A stretch of DNA of 64,000 nt from positions 80,282-144,281 of the forward strand of contig KV918959.1 of the NCBI GenBank assembly GCA_002049455.2, in the 5' to 3' direction. Both the position numbers and the translations under genes were made by a program. The DNA comes from Porphyra umbilicalis. Lineage: Eukaryota; Rhodophyta; Bangiophyceae; Bangiales; Bangiaceae. Position 1 is the stretch's first letter. Each line of letters begins with the position of its first letter. Positions 43,236 to 54,643 of the stretch are shown here, one piece after another. Under the pieces are notes generated by a model. The model saw only the letters and a list, made by a program, of their open reading frames with translations, made no database searches and was not told the origin of the DNA.

Positions 43236-44546
43236 TAGATTCCGCGGTAGTTGGCCAGAATCGGGCTCTGCGGGCCCTGTGGGAGACGTCGGTTTTGATT
43301 TTTCAAACAGGGGGTCGTGTCGGCGCTGAATGCGCTGCGGCCTGCATGGTCGCGTCCCTTCCCGCAACACCCGCGCGCGGCGGGTGGGGGCGGCGGCCAC
43401 CGCCGCTGGCGGTATTGCCGCCGCGCCTGCCGCCGACGCGGCGGTGAGCAGTGGACGACCGTGCGCACGACGCGCGCCCGCACACGGCAGCGAGTGGCGC
43501 CCGCGGCGGCGGCGGCCGCGGCCGCGGCGGTGCCGGCGGCGGCGGCGGCGGCGGCGTGGCGCCCCTGCTATTTTCTCGCTCCACCCCACCGCCCGCCCCC
43601 CCGTGCCATCGACGGCTTCTTCCCCCCCCTCCCCCTCTGTGGCCCCACATACCCCCCCCTCCCCATCCACCGCGTCGCCGCCGCGCACGTGCGCATCGCG
43701 CAGCTCGGCCTCGAGTCTGCGCTGCGGCAAGCGACGACTGCCCAGCCAGCGTCGGCCGGTGGTTGCTCGGATGGTGGCGGACGTGCCTCGGTGGCAGCCG
43801 CCGCCCGCCACGGCGGTGGCGGCCGCTGCTGACCCTCCGGTGGGTGCGGCAGGAGCCCCTCGCGGCGATCACCTACCCCCCCTTGGACGAAGACAAAGCG
43901 CTGGTCGTCGAGGAGCGTGCGGGCGGCCGCTATCCACCAGTGGGCGTGTGCCCTTCCGACGGCAGCAGCTGCCGCTCGTGCGGGCCGCGGTGGACGCCGC
44001 GGCGGAGGTGGGCGGAGCGCCCCCTACGCCAGCAAGCGGTGGTCACGTCGGCGACCGCCACCACCGCCGCCATGGCCGCCTTCCTCGTCTCCTTTTTTCT
44101 GATCTCCCGCTCGTACGTGCGCTCCCCAGCGGCGCCGGTCGTGCAGGTGACGCTCACCCGGGAGGCGGTGCTCGACTTGCCTATGTATCTTTCGTCGTGT
44201 GAAAACAGTTCTATCGTTTTGCAAGTCCAGGGTGTTTTCGCGAACGCGCTTTCAGTGGAAGTCAAATGTCACATTACATGCAAATGTGGCCGTCGGAACC
44301 CCCCTCATTCAGGTTTCCACTGCCATTGGTCGGCCGCGAATGCCCGTCTCCGACATTCGCACCTCGTTTACGCACTTCCTCGTGCCGCGACGACTCGCAG
44401 CCGCCCCGCGCGGGGCGGCCGCAGCGGTGTGGGCGGCCGCAAGCCGCCGGCCGCCGTCCCCCGCCCCCGCCCCCCTGCCAGCACACGGACACGGGTCGAC
44501 CACACGGGTGCGGATCGATCCCCCCCCCCCCCCCCCCCCCGCCACC
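43236..44546. other. GC-rich upstream region, possible unresolved coding
   Basis: A + strand frame at 43317-43832 has an ordered-looking stretch (HRVAAAHVRIAQLGLESALR) within Ala/Pro-rich sequence, and a following frame has PPLDEDKALVVEERAGGRY. I cannot assign a gene. It contains the 44336-44360 hairpin repeat and ends in a run of about 20 C at 44521-44540. Confidence 0.3.
44336..44360. repeat. Hairpin repeat shared with 14.76 kb
   Basis: GCGAATG ... CGACATTCGC with flanks CCATTGG and TCGTTTAC, matching the reverse complement of the 14.76-kb copy. One arm is shorter here. Confidence 0.5.
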
Positions 44547-47500
44547 ATGCCATCCATGGCCGTCGACCTCCCCGCCTGGATTGAATGGCAGCGACTGCTG
44601 CTCGTGCGGGAGCGCGCGGCGGAGGAGGCGGACGCGCTCGGCGGGGCGGGCGGGGCGGCGGCCGTCGCCGACGCGGACCTCCTGCACGCCGGCGTACGTG
44701 GGGCCGCCGTGGGGGACCCCTTGTTTTGCCTCTCTGTCTTTTGAGTGGTGCGCGCTGGCCGCGCGGGTGTGGGCGGCTCGCCGCCGCTGTGGCGGCCGCA
44801 GCGCCCCGCGGGGCGCCGCCGCCGCCGCCGCCGACGGGTCGCCGGGCAGACCCGGCGGTGCCACCCGCGGTGCGACGGCGGCGGTGGGTACTGACGCGTC
44901 CCCTCCCCGTTGCTCGCTCCTCGCCTGCTGACTGTGCCGTGTGGGTGGTCGGGCGCGCCCCCCGGGGACGGCGCCACGCGCAGCTGGCCATCCCCCGCCT
45001 CGCCATTGTCGGCGTGCGCGACGCGGCCGGCGGGCGGGTGGCGGTGACGCTGCGGCCCGCCCACGGGCTGCCGCTGCCGCCGACGCGGCTGACGGCGGGG
45101 GATCCGGTCATCCTCCGCCTGCCCGTGGCCGCGTCGGCGCCCGCCGCCGGCAACGGCGCCGCCGCCGCCGCCGCCGCCGCCACCGCCGCGCAGGCGCGGC
45201 GGCGGCAGCCGCCCCCCGCGCCCGCACGCGATGAGGACAGCGAAGCAGTCGACGGCGGCGGCGGCGGCGGCGGCGGCGGCAGCGACGGCGAGGATGAGGA
45301 GGACGGTGACGCCGCCCCCCGGCGGGGCACCCTCACCGCCCTGACGGCCACCCCGCCAGCGCTGACGGTGCTGCTCGGCGGCCCGCCGCCGGTGGGGCCG
45401 ACGCTGACACTCGCCCGCACCGCGTCGCCAGTGCCGCACCGGCGGTGTCTGGCGACGCTCGGCGGCCTCGCCGCGGCGGCGGCCACGGCGGGCCACCCCG
45501 CGTCGGCGGTCATAGACGTGCTCCTCCGCGGGCGCCCGCCGCCGCCGCCGCCGCCGGCCGCCGCGGTGGCGGCAACCCCGCCGCCGCCCCCCCCCCGACG
45601 GCGGCGCACCTCAACGCGGAGCAGGCGGCGGCGGTCGCCGCTGCCGCCGCCGCCCCCCCGTTGGCGGTCGTGCACGGCCCGCCCGGCACGGGCAAAACCG
45701 CCGTGGCCGTCGCCATCCTCGCGGCCGCGGCGGCGGCGGCGGCTCCCCGCGTCGCGGGCGGCGGCGCGAGCGGCGGCGTGTTGGCGGCGGCGCCCTCCAA
45801 CGCGGCCGCCGACGTGCTCGTGCGGCGCCTGCGGGCGGCGGCCCCCGGCTTGGACGTCCTCCGCATTGGGGGGGGGGGGACCCGACGACGGGCGCGCGGC
45901 TCGACGACCGCCTGGCGGGCTGGGGCGGCGACGTCGCCGACGGCCTCCGCGCCGAGCTGGCGGCCGTGCGCGCCGCGCGGGCGGCGGCGGAAGCCGCCCG
46001 CCGCCCCGACGGCGACGGCGGGTCGCGCGGCGGGCGGGGCGGCGGCCGCGGCGGCCGCGGCGGGCGTGGCAAGGGCGGCGGCGGCCGCGGGCGCGGGCGC
46101 GGGCGGGGGCGCCCCCCGCCCCCCCTCCCCCGCGGCCAGTGGGCGGCGTGGCGCGCCGACGAGCGGCGGCTCGTGCGGGAGCTGCGGTCGCGCGAGCGCC
46201 GCGGCGCGGCGTCGCTGCTCGCGGCGGCCGACGTGGTTGTTGGCACCCTGTCGGCGGCGGCCGGGGGGGTGCTCGGCGCCCGCGTCTTTGACGTTGTCCT
46301 CGTTGACGAGGCGGGGCAGGCGACCGAGGTGGGGGTGTGGGGGGCGGCGCTGCGGGGGCGGCGCCTCGTGCTCGTGGGGGACCCGTGTCAGCTGCCACCG
46401 ACGGTGCTGTCGGGGGGGGGGGGGGGGGGGGGGTGCCGCCGCCGCCCGCGACGGCGGCCACCGCCGCCGCCGCCGTGGGGGTCCCCGCCGCCGCCAACGG
46501 CGGCGGCAGCGTTGGGGCGTCTGCCCCCGCCGGCGGGGCTGCCGACCCCCCGGCGCCGACGGCCGCCTTTCACCCCGACGGCCTCGCGCACACGCTCCTC
46601 GATCGGGTGTTTGCGTCGCCCCTGCGGGCGGCGGTCGTGACCACCCTCACCGCCCAGTACCGCATGCACGGGGTCATTTGCGGGTGGGCGTCGGGCGCCA
46701 TGTACGGAGGCGCCCTGCACCCGGCGTGCGCCACCATTACGGGGCGGGCGCTCGACAGCCTCCCGGGTGTGGCGCCGCGGGGCGGCGACGCGGACGGGGC
46801 GGGCGTCGGGGTCGGCGGGGGCGGCGGGGGCGGCGAGGACCTGGCGCCGCTCGTGTGGATCGACACGGACGGGTGTGACGCGGAGGAGGAGCGGGGGGAC
46901 GGCGGCAGCGGCAGCGGCGGCAGCGGCGGCAGCGGCGGCAGCGGCGGCGGCAGTGGCAGCGGCGCGGCCGCCCCGCCGTCGGCCGCCGTGTCGTTGCGCA
47001 ACCCGACCGAAGCGGCGGTGGTCGTGCGGCACGTCGGCCGCCTCTTGGCGGCGGGCGTGCCGGCGACCGCCATTGGCGTCATCTCCCCCTACGCGGCGCA
47101 GGTGGCGGCGGTGCGGTCCGCACTGGCGGCGACCGCAGCGGCTGCCGCGGCGGCCGGCGACGCGGCCGCAGCGGCCGCGACGGCCGTGGAGGTGGCGTCG
47201 GTCGACGCCTTTCAGGGGCGCGAAAAGGAGGCCATTGTGCTCACGCTCGTGCGCGCTAATGCGGCGGGCACGGTCGGCTTCACCGCCGACGTCCGCCGCG
47301 TCAATGTGGCGGTGACGCGGTCGCGGCGGCAGCTGGTGGTGGTCGGGGACCGCCGCATGTGGGAGGGGGGGGGGGGGGGGGGGGGGGCGCTACCGCGGGC
47401 GTAGCGGGCCTCGCCGCCTGGGCCGCCCGCGTCGGCGACGTGCGGTGTGCGGTGGAGTATGGCGCCGAGTGGGTGGGGGGGGGGGGCGCCGCGCTGGTGG

Positions 47501-48453
47501 GGGGGGGGGGGGGGGGCGCGGCGGCAGCGGGCGGCGGGGGGGGGGGGGGGGCGCGGCGGCAGCGGGCGGCGGGCGCAGCGCGTGCGGCGGGGGGAAAGGG
47601 GGGCGGCACCAAACCGCCGGTCGTGGGTGCGGCGGTGGCGGCTGCTGCCGCGCGGCCGCCCGCGGCGTCTGCCGGCGGTGGTGGTGGCGGCGGCGGCGGC
47701 GGACGTACCGTCGGGGTCGACGGTGCGGCCGCCGGGGTCGGTGGTAGGGACGCGGCCGCCCCGCCTGACCGCCCAGCAGCGGCCGCCGTCGCGCCTACCG
47801 CGTCTACTGTGGCGTCACTCACGGTAGGGGAGGCACGCTCGGCGGCTGACCCGGTGGGTGACGGCCGCGGCAGCGACAGCGGGGACGGCGCCAGCGGCGC
47901 CAGCGACAGCGACAGTGACGGTGCGCTGGGCGGCCCGACGGCGGCGTCCCACCCCGCGGCAGCACCGTCTGCGTTTGCCCTGCTGGCTTCCGACAGCGAC
48001 GCGGCGTCGTCCACGGGCGACAGCTCGGACGCAGACGCTCCAGCGACGGACGGCAGCGGCAGCGGCGGCGGCAGCAGCAGCCTCAGCGTGTCCGGCGACG
48101 ACGGCGACGCCACGGCCGAGCGCAGCGCGCGGGTACCCCCTCCGCCCCTTAACCCCGCCACTGGCGCCGCGACGGCCGCCGCTGCCGCTGCCGCCGCCGC
48201 CGCCGCCGCCGCCGCCGAGGACGGGCAGGACCTCGACGCGCTCCTCGCCGCTGCCACCGCCGGCGACGCGCCGGCGCCCCCGTGGGCACCCCCCGCCGCG
48301 TCTGCATCCGCGTCTGCGTCGGCGGCGCCGTCTGGGGGGCGCCGCGGCAGCACGCCGGCGCGGGACGCGGCGGCGCGGCGGCTGGCGTCACAGCTCCGCC
48401 GCGCGCAGGGGCGGCGGGCGGCCGGCGGCGGCGGCGGCGGGCGCCGCCGCTGA
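44547..48453 (+). CDS. IGHMBP2/SMUBP-2-type SF1B helicase
   Basis: UPF1-family DNA/RNA helicase. The ATG at 44547 has a strong GCCACC context. Exon 1 is 44547-44693; the intron GTACGT...GCGCAG is 44694-44983 (inferred). Exon 2 begins LAIPRLAIVGV and matches the N-terminal beta-barrel (GGRVAVTLRPAHGLPL, LTAGDPVILRL). The helicase motifs are LNAEQAAAV (Q), VVHGPPGTGKT (I), APSNAAADVLVRRL (Ia), VLVDEAGQATE (II), LVGDPCQLPPT (III), TLTAQYRMH (IV), ASVDAFQGREKEAIVLTLVR (V) and RRVNVAVTRSRRQLVVVGD (VI). Then come AVEYGAEW and a Ser/Asp/Ala-rich tail. The frame shifts at a C10 run (45584-45593) and at G runs near 45868, 46412 and 47366, each time as if one base were missing. It is therefore probably intact in the organism. 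No R3H or AN1 finger was seen. Confidence 0.88.
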
Positions 48454-48520
48454 GGCCTCAGCCGCTGAGGCCTCAGCGGCGGCGCCCAGCGCCTCAGCCG
48501 CTGAGGCCTCAGCGGCGGCG
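48447..48520. repeat. Palindrome cluster at the helicase 3' end
   Basis: The perfect 20-base palindrome GCCGCTGAGGCCTCAGCGGC occurs at 48461-48480 and 48497-48516, with a partial third copy at 48447-48464 that includes the stop codon. The period is 36 bases. It could fold into strong hairpins in the 3' UTR. Confidence 0.8.
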
Positions 48521-48993
48521 CCCGCCGCCGCCGCCGCCGCCGCCTCGAGGTGGCGCGGCCCAACGTGTTGCCCAGCGTCCTCTCTCCCGCCAATTTTTTT
48601 GAAAGAAAGTGCTCCTTTGGTAGACTAAGTGTGGTGCGATCAAGCGCCTTGCTCTCTGATCTGCACGCTAAGCGCCGCCAAGTTGGACGCCGCGCCGTGC
48701 CGGCGTGGGTGCCGCCCCCCGGTGCCGCGTCACAACCGGACCACGCCCGCCCCGCGCCGCGATCGTGCCAGCGCGGCGGCCGTCCCCGCGGCGGCACCCG
48801 CGTCGGGCCTGCCCATTGCCGCCCGGCCAGCGCCGCTGCGGGGATTTCCTTGCCGACCTTTTCTCCCCGAGCGACGCGCCCTCCCCCCTCCCTCCCCCCG
48901 CCTCACCGTCCCGCCCGTCCCCCCATTGACCTGCCGCGCGCTGCCGCGCGGCGGTGGGGACAAACCCCCCGCCGCCCCGCCGCCCGGCGCACC

Positions 48994-50902
48994 ATGCCGC
49001 CGCACCCGTATCAGCTCTTCCCCACCCCCCCCACGGCCCGGCCGACGGGGAGCCTCCTCCCCACCCTCTCTGCCCGCTCGTTGACGGCCCCCCCCCCCAC
49101 CTCTGCCGCCGCCGCGGGCGCCGCCACCCACCCGTCCCTCGTCCGCCGCCTCTCCGTGTCCGCCTCGCTCGCCGGCCACGGCGGGTGCGTCAACCGGCTT
49201 GCGTATGACGAGGGGGGGACCCTCCTCGCGTCCGCGTCGGATGACTTGAGCGTCGGCCTGTGGCGCGTCGGCGACGCGACGCTGACGGCCGCGACGCGGC
49301 GGCGGGGGGGGGGGGGCGCCGGTCGTGGCCGCGGCAGCAGCCGCGGCGGCGGCGGCGGCGGCGGTGACGGCAACGGCGACGCACCCGCCCGCCGCCGCCG
49401 CCGCCTCGGCCCGTCGAGGGTGGTGGCGGCGGCGGCGGCGGCCGTTGCGGATGGCGGCGGCGGCGGCGGCGGCACGGCGGCGACGAGCGGCGCGCGGCGG
49501 GCGGCGCGCGCGGCGGCCGCGTGGCCCCGCCTCGCGCTCGTGCCGACGGCGCACACGGGCAACATTTGTGGGGTGCGCTTCCGCCCGGGGGGGGGTGGGT
49601 GCTGACGGGCGCCCTCGACAGCGTCGTTGCCATTACGCCCGTGGAGGGGGCGGCGGGCGGGCGCCTCTTTCGGGGACACAGGGACCGCGTCAAGGTGCGT
49701 TTTTTTTGTTTTTTTTCTTGGGGTTTTTTTTTTCTGGGGTTTGTGCGGGGGGGGCGCCGCCGGGTGGGGGCGGCGGCGAGCAGCGGGGTGGGAGCCGAGG
49801 CCGGCGCGGGGCTCCACGGCGGGGGTTCCGTGCCGCCGCGTCGCCGCAGCGCACACTGACACCCGCCAACACCCGCCGCCACCGCCGCCGCCGCTGCGCG
49901 TCTGTGCGTCTGTCGCTTCTGGTTTTTGGGGTGCGCCACGCGTGCCGCGCTGCCGCCGCCCGCCGCCGCTGTTCCCCCCCCCCCCCCCCCCACACACAGA
50001 CCGTTGACGTGGAGCCCGGCAACCCCCACCTCATCTTTTCCGCGTCGGAGGACGGGACCGTTCGCCAAACGGACTTGCGCGACGCCCGCTCGTCGGCGCC
50101 GCTGCCGCCCGACGATGGGGGCGGGCCCTCCCCCCCGCACACCCCCCCCGGCGCCGCCGACACGGCGTCGACGGGCACGCTGCTGGCGCTGCCGCCCGCG
50201 GGCGGCAGCGGCGCCCCCCCGCGGCGCACCGAAGCCAAATCCGCGCACCTGTCCCCGACGCGGCCGCACCTGCTCGCCGTCGCGGGCGCGTGCCCGACGG
50301 TGCGGCTGTACGATCGGCGGATGTTGGGGGTTGGGCCCGCGGCGGGCGTGGCGGGGGGGCGGGTGGAGGCGGGGGGGGGTCGGCACCGCCGCCATTGTCG
50401 CCTCGTTTACGCCCCCATACCTGTCGGGGGTGCCGGGGCAGATGGGGGGACGGGAGCACACGACCATCACGCACGCGGGGTGGTCGCCCGACGGGTCCCG
50501 CCTGTCCGCGTCTGTGGCGGGCGGCCACGTCGTCGTCTTTGACGTGCACCCGGGCTCCCTCGACGGCGGCGGCAGCGGCAGCGGCGGCGGCGGCGGCGGC
50601 GGCGGGCGGCGGATGGCGCTGCCGCCGCCGCTGCCGGGCGGACGCCCCCCCCCCCGCGCCTACACGGCGGCGGCGGCCCGCGCGGCGGCGACCGGCGCGC
50701 ACCCGTCTGTGACCATGGCGGCGGCCACGACCGCCATTGCGGCGCACCCCGCGCCCGCCACCCACCCCGCCCCCTACCTCCACCGCGCGGCGGCGGCGCT
50801 CGCGCGCGGGTGGGCGGGCGACCTTGCCGCCGCCGCCGCCGACGCGGCGGTCGTGCTCGCCGCCCACCCCGTCGACGGCGACGATGACAGCGACGACCAG
50901 CG

Positions 50903-50965
<63 letters not shown>

Positions 50966-51694
50966 ACGCCGGGGCCGGCGGCGCCCCCTCTCCCCGACCA
51001 CCGCGCTGGCGGCGCTGCTGCGCCTCGACGCCCTCGCGGCGACGGCGCGCTCGTCGCCGTCGCCGGCGGCGTGGGCGTTTGTCGGCGGCGCCGCGCGGGC
51101 GCTCTCCACCCGCACGTCGCCGTGGCCGTCGTGGCGGGGGGGGGGGGTCCTCCACGACCGCCTCCGGTCGGCGCCCCGGCGGGTGGCCGAGGTGGCTGCC
51201 GCCGCGGCGGCGGGGGAGGTAACGGCAGTGCGGGTGGCGGGGGAGGTGGCGGCCGCCGCCGCGGAGCGGGGGCGGGGGGGGAGAGGGGGGGGGGGGGGGG
51301 GTTGGGGGGCACACACCTCCGCGACCCCCTCCTGCTCGCGTTTGCCGAGCGCACGCAGCGGCGGCGGGAGGCGGCGGCCGCGGCGGCGGCGGCGGCGGAG
51401 GAGGAGGCGGAGGCGGCGGTGACGGTGGCGGCGGCGGCGGACGTTGCCGGGCCATCGGCGTCGGCGGCGGCGGCGGCGGGCGGCCCCGACGCGGACGCCG
51501 CGTCGGCCGGTGCGAGGGGGGGGCGGGGGAGCCCCCCGGGCCTCCCGCTCTCGCGCCGCCGCGTGCGCGGGCCCGCGCCCGTCGCGTCTGACGATGAGGA
51601 AGAGGCAGAGTCTGGGGAGGAGAGCACCAGCAGCGAGAGCAGCCGCGTCAGGGGCGGCCGCAGCGCCATTGGCAATGGCGACGGCGGCGGCGGC

Positions 51695-51733
<39 letters not shown>

Positions 51734-52600
51734 GGCGACACTGACAACGACGGGGACGGCCATGACAATGGCGACGCGCGCACGGCCGACACGACACGAT
51801 TCCCGTCCGTGCCCGACGGCCCCGCCACCTTTTCGTTTGGGCCGCCCGCCCCGGGCCAAGGCGGCGACGGCGGCGGCGACAGAAGCGGGGACGTCGGCAC
51901 GTGGGACACCCTCACCCCCCCCGCCGAGCGGGCGTCCCCCCCCCGCCCCCCCACCCCCGCCGCTGTTGCGGCCATGGCCGCCGCGACCGCCGCCGCGCGA
52001 GCCGCGGCGGCAGCTGGCGCCCTCCCCGCCGGCACCCCCGCGTCGGCGGCGGCCACGGCGGCGGCCTTCCCGACGGCCCCCCCCCTCCCCCACCCCCGCG
52101 TCTATGCGGGCGCGTCCAACGCGGCGACGGACATTAAGGAGGCGGCCTTTCTCGGCCCCGCCGTCATCCTCGGCGGTTCCGACGATGGGCGGCTGTGGGG
52201 GTGGGACGCTGCGTCGGGGGGGGTGCTCCTCGCCGCCCGCGGCGACGGGCACGTCGTCAATGCGGTTGCGCCCGTGCCCGTGCCGGCGGCGGGGGGGGGG
52301 GTCCTCGTCGCGACGGGCGGCATTGACTCGACGGTCAAGCTGTGGGGGGTGGGCCCGACGCGGGGGGGGGGGGAGGAGCGCCCCGCGTCCACCGCGCAGG
52401 CGGCCGAGGAAAACCAGCAGCGCATGGGCGTGGGCGGGATGGGCGGCGGCGTGTCGCCGGCGGTCGTGCGGCGCTTCCTCGGCTTCCTCGCGTCGATGGA
52501 GGGGGTGGAGGAGGGGGTGGAGGGGGAGGACGCTGACGACGATGCGGACGACGAGGGGGGGGGGGGGCACGGGAGGGCGGCCGAGTGCCGCGTGTCGTGA
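48994..52600 (+). CDS. WDTC1/ASG2-type WD40-TPR protein (DCAF)
   Basis: Probable substrate receptor of a CUL4-DDB1 ubiquitin ligase, by family. ATG 48994; exon 1 ends at 49694 (HRDRVK), the intron is 49695-49999 (GTGCGT...CACACAG), and exon 2 starts TVDVEPGNPH. Early WD repeats: LAGHGGCVNRLAYDEGGTLL with ASASDDLSVGLW, HTGNICGVRF, SASEDGTVRQTDLRD and CPTVRLYDRR. A TPR-like part follows (APYLHRAAAALARGWAGDLA). The signature late segment is NAATDIKEAAFLGPAVILGG, then SDDGRLWGWD, VATGGIDSTVKLWG and ENQQRM near the end, matching WDTC1. Low-complexity inserts include poly-Gly (about 50909-50960) and poly-Ser (51700-51730). The frame breaks lie only at G runs: 49588, two between 50350 and 50385, and 51287. 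All fit missing bases. It ends in TGA. Confidence 0.9.
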
Positions 52601-54643
52601 GGGGGGGGGGGCGCCCGCGTCATGCGGCGGCGGTGGGTGTTGGGGGGGGGGTCGCGGCGCGACCGCCGGCTGACCAGGTTGGCGCCCGACCGGCGGGCGG
52701 GCGCGGCTGTTGGTGCCGCCGTGGTGACGGGCACCGCCCGCCGTGAGTCAATCAAAGCATATTGAGACGCATTCTAAAATTGGTCATGACCGGTCTTCTG
52801 ACCGTTGACCAAATGCAATTGGATGTGTGTGGGTCATGTTTGTGACTGTATCTCGATGGGAAAGTGGTGGCGCTGTGGTATTCACATGCACAGCGTTTAG
52901 AGATGACAGCACGACTGCACGTTTTGTCTGCAGTCTTCTCGACACTGATGCCCGTAGCTTGCCCCCCCTCTCCCTTGGAAATGGTAGGCGGCGGCACGCC
53001 CAGCACGAGCCCAGCGCCGAGATGCGCCCCAATCCTAAACGCACCCCCCATCGCTCCTCCCTCACGCACCCCGTAGTCGCTCCGCCCAGCCCCACCCCCG
53101 CCTCGTCCCTCGTTCACCAACGCCCGCACCGGCCGACGACACTTTTTCGGCGACACCACCTCCAACCGCGGCACGCAGGCGCCGCCGTCGGCAGCCGCGC
53201 TTCGACTGCGGCCAACCACGTCGGGTCGGTCGCTGTGCATCCACTGCCGCCAACGGCGGGTCGATGCGCGTGTGGAGGGACGGGCCGAAACAGGCCGTTG
53301 CGCCGCCGCTGCATGGTACCGCCGCCCCAAGGCCCACCGAGTCGCTCGCCGCCGCCTCTGCCGCCGTTTCTGCTGCTGCCACTGCCACCGCCGCAGGTAC
53401 TGCCGTCGCCGCGGCAGCTACTGCGGCCGCTGACTCGGGGGCCGCCGCCGCCATGGTCGCCGAGCCGTGGGCCTGTCGGGGGCACGAGTGGGATACTTCG
53501 ACAGGTCCACTGGCAAGATCACTGCCCAGGCGCAGCAGGGAGCCGCCGACACCCGACGCCTCCATGGCGGGAGGACAGACAGTACTCACGGCGATGGCGG
53601 CGGGCTGATCGGAGAGGCCCATGATCGGGTGAACATCGCATGAGGTTGGTCAAGAAGGGCCGGACGCTCCCAGTGAAAAGTGATAATATTCGACAGTTAG
53701 AAGGTGTCCTAAACGGAAGGGTGTTATTTTTCCCTGGCCTTTAGGTCAGGGTATCAATCAACATGGTGAAGACCGGTTTTCATTTCTTTGAGAACTAGTG
53801 CACGTTGCGGGAGTACTTGATGAGACCGAAAAACACATCCTTTTCGCTCCCTCTGCAGCCCCTGAAAGTTTCGTCACCGCTTCTTTGTACAGGGAACGTT
53901 GGTACGCGTGGTCGGGTGTCTCGTACCAGGTTGGACGCCATGGGGAGGTGTTGTTCGCGCATACGGTTTGCGACAGTGTTCATAGCGCAAGAAGCTGAAT
54001 GGAAAGGGTCGTGAGGCGGGGTGCACGGTCTATGGGGCCCTCCGGCGGTGTGGCACAGAGTAATGTCGATGGTACTTTGAAAGCGGCGGTCTCAGATGGC
54101 TCTGAGGGCGTTTATTTGCAGTCGCACGCTTGGAAGCAGGACGTTGCGAGGCGCGCGACGTGACGAGTGAGACCACGCCACTGGGCGCGATGTGTGGGGC
54201 GGCGAGGATGGTGGGCGACTGACAAACTGCGGGAGTAGCGGCCGGATGGCTCATTAGTCTGGTGTCCTCGACCAGGTGGCAGGTCGACATGGGCGCTCTA
54301 TATTTACTTTGAGCGTGTCAAATAGCTGAGCCAGTTCGGGCCACGGTATTTGCGCGAACGTGCCTTCAGTTCGAGCGTCCGTTACACTACTTCAGTCCAT
54401 GCTCCAGCTGGCCGTCAGTCTCTCACCTCCGCCTCTGCGCTGAGGCGTTCAGAGTGCCCACAGTGACTCGCTTCCCACCGCGACCGCCCCCACGAACGAC
54501 GCCGACACCAGTCCTGCCAGCAGCACCGCCTCTTTCTTGTCTACTGTCTTTTCTGGTTTATCTCGCCGCTGTTCTCCTCGACCCACCTGACGTTCACGGT
54601 GTTTGTTCCCCCGGCCGACTGACAGCCCACCGCCGTCGCCATC
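52601..54643. other. Intergenic region with a dispersed repeat
   Basis: AT-richer at 52750-52960 and 53610-54400. It contains the second copy of the hairpin repeat (53737-53915). Ala-rich frames at 53060-53620 on both strands are composition-driven. The last 150 bases are the C-rich leader of the dehydrogenase gene. Confidence 0.4.
53737..53915 (+). repeat. Dispersed hairpin repeat, copy at 53.7 kb
   Basis: TTCCCTGGCCTTTAGGTCAG hairpin, then CTAGTGCACGTTGCGGGAGT plus ACTT, a GCTCCCT and a TTCTTTGTACAGGGAACG segment, in the same order as at 40743-40925. This copy lies outside the island, in the host gene zone. Confidence 0.65.

Noticed and set aside
44368-46497. 709-residue minus-strand frame over the helicase gene
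   Set aside because: Antisense of GGC/GCC-rich coding sequence; poly-Ala/Arg/Pro with no domain, while the + strand carries all helicase motifs in order.
52102-52755. Minus-strand frame at the end of the WD40 gene
   Set aside because: Antisense of the conserved TDIKEAAFLG and WD repeat region, which is clearly coded on the + strand.
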